This document shows positions 61,277-64,000 of a stretch of DNA of 64,000 nucleotides, in pieces. Numbering within the stretch: the first letter of the stretch is position 1; each line of letters starts with the position of its first letter. A model generated the notes under the pieces. That model made no database searches and was not told the origin of the DNA. It saw nothing but the letters and a program-made list of their open reading frames with translations. This stretch comes from an uncultured Alistipes sp. (GTDB lineage Bacteria; Bacteroidota; Bacteroidia; Bacteroidales; Rikenellaceae), in contig CASDZK010000016.1 in the NCBI GenBank assembly GCA_949286165.1, forward strand, positions 1 to 64,000, written 5' to 3'. The position numbers were made by a program, and so were the translations under genes.

Positions 61277-61858
61277 ATGGCTAAGAAAAAAATACCGGAA
61301 ATCAATGCAGGTTCTATGGCCGATATTTCTTTCCTGTTGTTGATCTTCTACCTGGTGTCCACTACCATGAATGTGGATTCGGGTATTTCTCGTATGTTAC
61401 CCCCTTTGGTAGATCAACCGCAGGAGCAGAGTAATCAGATTAAAGAACGAAATATGTTTGCGGTCTTTGTCGATGCGGAGGATAATTTAATGGTACAGCG
61501 CCAGCGGGTTACGTTGGATCAGTTGTGTCGTATGACCCGGGAATTTATCATGAATCCGAATAACGAGGAGAATAAGCCTGAAAAGGAAATGAAAGAGATA
61601 AATCTGATCGGAGAGTTCCCCGTTTCCAAAGCCGTGATTTCTTTGCGTAATGACCGTCAGACCAGTTACGATATGTATATTAAGGTACAAAACGAATTGG
61701 TGCGTGCCGTGAATGAAGAACGTGAGGCTTTGGCTTTGTCGCAATTCGGTATAAAATGGGAAGATTTGACAGAAGATCAGAAAAAAGCGATCAGTGAAGC
61801 GATACCTTCTCGTATATCGGAAGCAGAACCTCGGGATAGAACAACAAAAAGTAATTAG
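61277..61858 (+). CDS. exbD: ExbD/TolR family protein (first)
   Basis: A 193-residue protein. The N-terminal MAKKKIPEINAGSMADISFL is followed by a single transmembrane helix (LLLIFYLVSTTMNV) with the conserved Asp (AD) that carries protons. The periplasmic domain spans the rest, including YDMYIKVQNELVRAVNEERE. It is followed two bases later by a second ExbD. Confidence 0.9.
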   Translation: MAKKKIPEINAGSMADISFLLLIFYLVSTTMNVDSGISRMLPPLVDQPQEQSNQIKERNMFAVFVDAEDNLMVQRQRVTLDQLCRMTREFIMNPNNEENKPEKEMKEINLIGEFPVSKAVISLRNDRQTSYDMYIKVQNELVRAVNEEREALALSQFGIKWEDLTEDQKKAISEAIPSRISEAEPRDRTTKSN

Positions 61859-61860
61859 TT

Positions 61861-62337
61861 ATGGCAATAATGAAAAAAAAGGGGGGAAAAGAGGTCCCCG
61901 CTATTTCTACGTCATCTCTTCCTGACGTTATCTTTATGTTGTTATTTTACTTCATGACTACTACGGTTATGCGTGAAACGACCTTGTTGGTGGATGTTCA
62001 GCTTCCGAGTGCGAGTGAAGTACAGAAAATAGAAAAAAAATCGCTCGTCAGCTATATTTATATCGGTCCTCCCAATAAAGCTTATATCAATAAAATGGGA
62101 GATAATACCCGTTTGCAGTTGAACGGGGCGTTTAAAGATGTGTCCGAAATTCTGGATTTTATCGCGGCAGAACGTGATAAACTGAGTGAAGCTGACCGTC
62201 CTTATATGACCGTCAGTCTGAAAGGACATAAGAATACCCGGATGGGATTGATAACCGACGTGAAACAGGAGTTGAGAAAAGCCAATGCGCTTAAGATCAT
62301 TTATCCGGCAAGTAAAGTAATGCGTATGCCGGAGTAG
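61861..62337 (+). CDS. ExbD/TolR family protein (second)
   Basis: A 158-residue ExbD. The helix with its acidic residue is TSSLPDVIFMLLFYFMTTTV, and the periplasmic domain contains KIEKKSLVSYIYIGPP and TDVKQELRKANALKIIYP. Paired non-identical ExbD genes are common in Bacteroidetes. It ends the cluster just before a terminator. Confidence 0.9.
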   Translation: MAIMKKKGGKEVPAISTSSLPDVIFMLLFYFMTTTVMRETTLLVDVQLPSASEVQKIEKKSLVSYIYIGPPNKAYINKMGDNTRLQLNGAFKDVSEILDFIAAERDKLSEADRPYMTVSLKGHKNTRMGLITDVKQELRKANALKIIYPASKVMRMPE

Positions 62338-62364
62338 GTGGTGGTCTGCTACTTTATAGAGGAA

Positions 62365-62402
62365 AAAAGAGGTCGTTTCCCGGTTGGAAACGATCTCTTT
62401 TA
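62365..62402 (+). terminator. Terminator of the ExbB/ExbD cluster
   Basis: AAAAGAGGTCGTTTCC (62365-62380) pairs with GGAAACGATCTCTTTT (62386-62401) with one G-T pair. Its symmetric A/T flanks make it suited to end the operon. Confidence 0.8.
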
Positions 62403-62510
62403 GTCTGAAACAATATGGTCTCGATGTTTGTGGATAAAAGAATATTGAGGGGCGGTTGTAATTTTTTTTATCTTTTTACGTTTCTATATCGAATGTAGTA
62501 ATTTTTTTAT

Positions 62511-62518
62511 TATTTTTG
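62511..62518 (+). promoter_or_regulatory. -7 element for the TPR protein gene
   Basis: TATTTTTG in the AT-rich 62403-62624 gap. The start near 62525 gives a 100-base leader before ATG 62625. Confidence 0.45.
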
Positions 62519-62624
62519 TTCTCATTCGATCTGACAATAATTCCTGGTCGATGAAGTCGGAAGTTTGGGATGTTCGATATAAATTTTATTTAAAATTATA
62601 ATTTATACAAATTGAATAGACAAA

Positions 62625-63578
62625 ATGAAAACGATTAGATGGACAGTTTTGTTTGCGGCAGCATTGTGTTTTTCAAATTATGTTTTGGCGCAGACGGCTG
62701 CTGAAGTGAAGACTAAATTCAATGAGGCGGCAACGGCTTATCAGGCCAAGAAAATGCAGGAAGCAATTCCTCTGTTTGAGAAAACGATTGAAATGGCGAA
62801 TGCTTCCTCCGAAGATGTGGTGGAAGTTCTGGAGAATTCGCAGAAATATCTGGCGAATGCTTATTTGACGGTAGGTGCAAATCAGGCGAAAGCCGGCCAG
62901 TTGGATCAGGCATTGGCGACGCTTATCAAAGCGGAAGATTTGGGAGATATTGCTAATCAGACGGTTAAGATGCGTGCAGGAACGATGATTTCGACGATTT
63001 ATATCATGCAAGGTAGCGAGTTGCTGAAAGCGGAAAAATTTCAGGAAGCAGCTGATATCTGTAATAAAGCCGTAGAACGGAATAATAAAGATACGAAAAA
63101 TGCTTTACTGGCGGCTCAGTGTTATAGTAAAGCCGGTAATGCGGAAAAAGCGACGGAATTGTACAAGATGGTTATCGAGCTGGGAAAAACCCATTCCAAA
63201 TACGAAGAAGACGCTACTAAAGCGAAGCAGGCTTTTGCCAGCGATTTGTTGCAAGACGCTACTAAAGCTGAAAAATATGAAGACGTGAAGGCCAATTTCG
63301 ACAAGGTAATGCAATTGGATTCTGCAAATGCACAGGCTTACCTGGTATTGATTCAAAGCGCCAATAATTTCAAAAAATTCGATGAAGTCATTGCAAATGC
63401 TGATCAGGCTGCGCAATTGCAAAGCGATGATGAATTGAAATCGACGATTTATTTCTTGTTGGGCGTAGCTTATCAGACGAAAGAAGATAAAGCGAAAGCG
63501 ATAGAAGCCTACAAGAAAGTAGTGGCAGGTTCGAATGTAGAAGCTGCGAAAGCTCAGGTCGAAGCCTTGAGTAAATAG
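62625..63578 (+). CDS. Secreted TPR-repeat protein
   Basis: A 317-residue protein with signal peptide MKTIRWTVLFAAALCFSNYV and cleavage near LAQTAAE. The body is tetratricopeptide-like: YQAKKMQEAIPLFEKTIEM, GQLDQALATLIKAEDLG, EKFQEAADICNKAVERN, GNAEKATELYKMVIELG and EDKAKAIEAYKKVVAGS. It is exported to the periplasm or surface. It directly follows the ExbB/ExbD cluster, so a link to envelope energy transduction is possible but not shown. Confidence 0.87.
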   Translation: MKTIRWTVLFAAALCFSNYVLAQTAAEVKTKFNEAATAYQAKKMQEAIPLFEKTIEMANASSEDVVEVLENSQKYLANAYLTVGANQAKAGQLDQALATLIKAEDLGDIANQTVKMRAGTMISTIYIMQGSELLKAEKFQEAADICNKAVERNNKDTKNALLAAQCYSKAGNAEKATELYKMVIELGKTHSKYEEDATKAKQAFASDLLQDATKAEKYEDVKANFDKVMQLDSANAQAYLVLIQSANNFKKFDEVIANADQAAQLQSDDELKSTIYFLLGVAYQTKEDKAKAIEAYKKVVAGSNVEAAKAQVEALSK

Positions 63579-63626
63579 CTGTCGTCATTGCGCCGTTTTT
63601 TACGGGTTGCGGGCGATATAATCGAG

Positions 63627-63660
63627 ACACGTACTGAATTAATTCGGTACGTGTTCTTTT
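63627..63660 (+). terminator. Terminator after the TPR gene
   Basis: ACACGTACTGAAT (63627-63639) pairs with ATTCGGTACGTGT (63642-63654), one G-T, followed by TCTTTTT. Confidence 0.8.
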
Positions 63661-63745
63661 TATGGCAAGCTGCTATTCAACGAAATCGGGGAAGAGGATG
63701 GATTTTGTTGTTACCCGGGATATTCTTTGAACCGGCTTTTTTTGC

Positions 63746-63753
63746 TATATTTG
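63746..63753 (+). promoter_or_regulatory. -7 element for the serine acetyltransferase gene
   Basis: TATATTTG lies 22 bases upstream of ATG 63776. A TTTG stretch lies closer than normal upstream, so the -33 element is unclear. Confidence 0.5.
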
Positions 63754-63775
63754 TTTATAAAATCAAGTCAGGAAT

Positions 63776-64000
63776 ATGTATAAAGAGATTGCCGCTGTTC
63801 TTGAAAATAGCGTAAACGAATTAACGAAAGAGGGACCTGTATCGCTTTGCAGTCATAATAATCCGACCAAACTTCCTTCTTTGGAAAAGATAAAGGATTG
63901 CATTACTTTGCTGCAATCGGTTATTTTTCCTGGATATTTCGGACAGCAGATCGATAATGTATCGACATTGCACTTCCATATCGGTGTAAAGTTGGAAAAA
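63776..64000 (+). CDS. cysE: Serine O-acetyltransferase, 5' part (cut by window edge)
   Basis: The first 75 codons are open to the window end. The protein begins MYKEIAAVLENSVNELTKEG and contains CITLLQSVIFPGYFGQQ and LHFHIGVKLEK. The VIFPGYFG and HIGV segments match the N-terminal helical domain of Bacteroidetes serine acetyltransferases (cysteine biosynthesis, serine plus acetyl-CoA to O-acetylserine). The hexapeptide-repeat catalytic domain lies outside the window, so the call rests on the N-terminal part. Confidence 0.75.
   Translation, partial: MYKEIAAVLENSVNELTKEGPVSLCSHNNPTKLPSLEKIKDCITLLQSVIFPGYFGQQIDNVSTLHFHIGVKLEK

Overview
The window reads as a chromosomal segment of a gut-type Bacteroidales bacterium, possibly Rikenellaceae-like (the genus level is a guess). 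The evidence is consistent: promoters carry the Bacteroidetes -33 TTTG / -7 TAnnTTTG signature, Shine-Dalgarno sequences are absent, and methylmalonyl-CoA mutase is encoded as separate small and large subunits. Bacteroidetes-type DUF proteins (DUF4837, DUF4199, DUF4286, DUF3467) and many secreted exo-glycosidases are present. The tmRNA appears to encode the tag GNNSYALAA.

Layout. At 1-560 lies the 5' part of an IS1182-type transposase, cut by the window edge. At 0.8-5 kb a clan GH-D alpha-galactosidase-like lipoprotein and a DUF6259-type glycosidase-like protein diverge from a shared promoter region. From 5.1 to 18.1 kb runs the classic translation/transcription block: tRNA-Thr, -Tyr, -Gly, tuf, tRNA-Trp, secE, nusG, rplK, rplA, rplJ, rplL, rpoB, rpoC. 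The rplL-rpoB gap is packed with hairpins, and the rpoB-rpoC gap holds alternative hairpins. From 18.2 to 25.5 kb are a GH20 hexosaminidase, DUF3467, efp, a lysine exporter split into two genes, a GH123-like enzyme, DUF4837 and a polysaccharide deacetylase. From 25.6 to 29.8 kb are ubiX, an overlapping AAA ATPase/DUF4435 pair resembling PARIS defence systems, and trpB. trpB is preceded by a tryptophan leader peptide with three consecutive Trp codons and an attenuator-type terminator.

From 29.8 to 36 kb are a GH89 alpha-N-acetylglucosaminidase, a SulP transporter, a beta-propeller lipoprotein gene broken by an in-frame TAG, a gene-poor stretch and tmRNA. From 36 to 43 kb are a helical-repeat hypothetical, purM, a Sua5/YrdC protein, DUF4199, DUF4286, a GH31 glycosidase and lspA. 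From 42.9 to 47.3 kb are the glycerol operon glpD-glpK-glpF and an outer-membrane beta-barrel protein. From 47.4 to 51.4 kb are mutA-mutB (propionate/succinate pathway). From 51.5 to 59.7 kb are a large GH2 enzyme, aspS, tadA-dprA-tatD and a type I asparaginase. From 60 kb to the end are an ExbB/ExbD proton-channel cluster, a TPR protein and the start of a serine acetyltransferase gene.

How the parts fit. Seven glycan-active enzymes (alpha-Gal-like, DUF6259, GH20, GH123, GH89, GH31, GH2) are scattered singly among housekeeping genes with no SusC/SusD pair. Their expected terminal sugars (Gal, GalNAc, GlcNAc) suit trimming of host mucin or glycosaminoglycan glycans. The most distinctive finding is the tryptophan attenuator ahead of a stand-alone TrpB2-type gene. 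The PARIS-like pair, the nonsense-interrupted lipoprotein gene and the structured rpoB leader also deserve follow-up.
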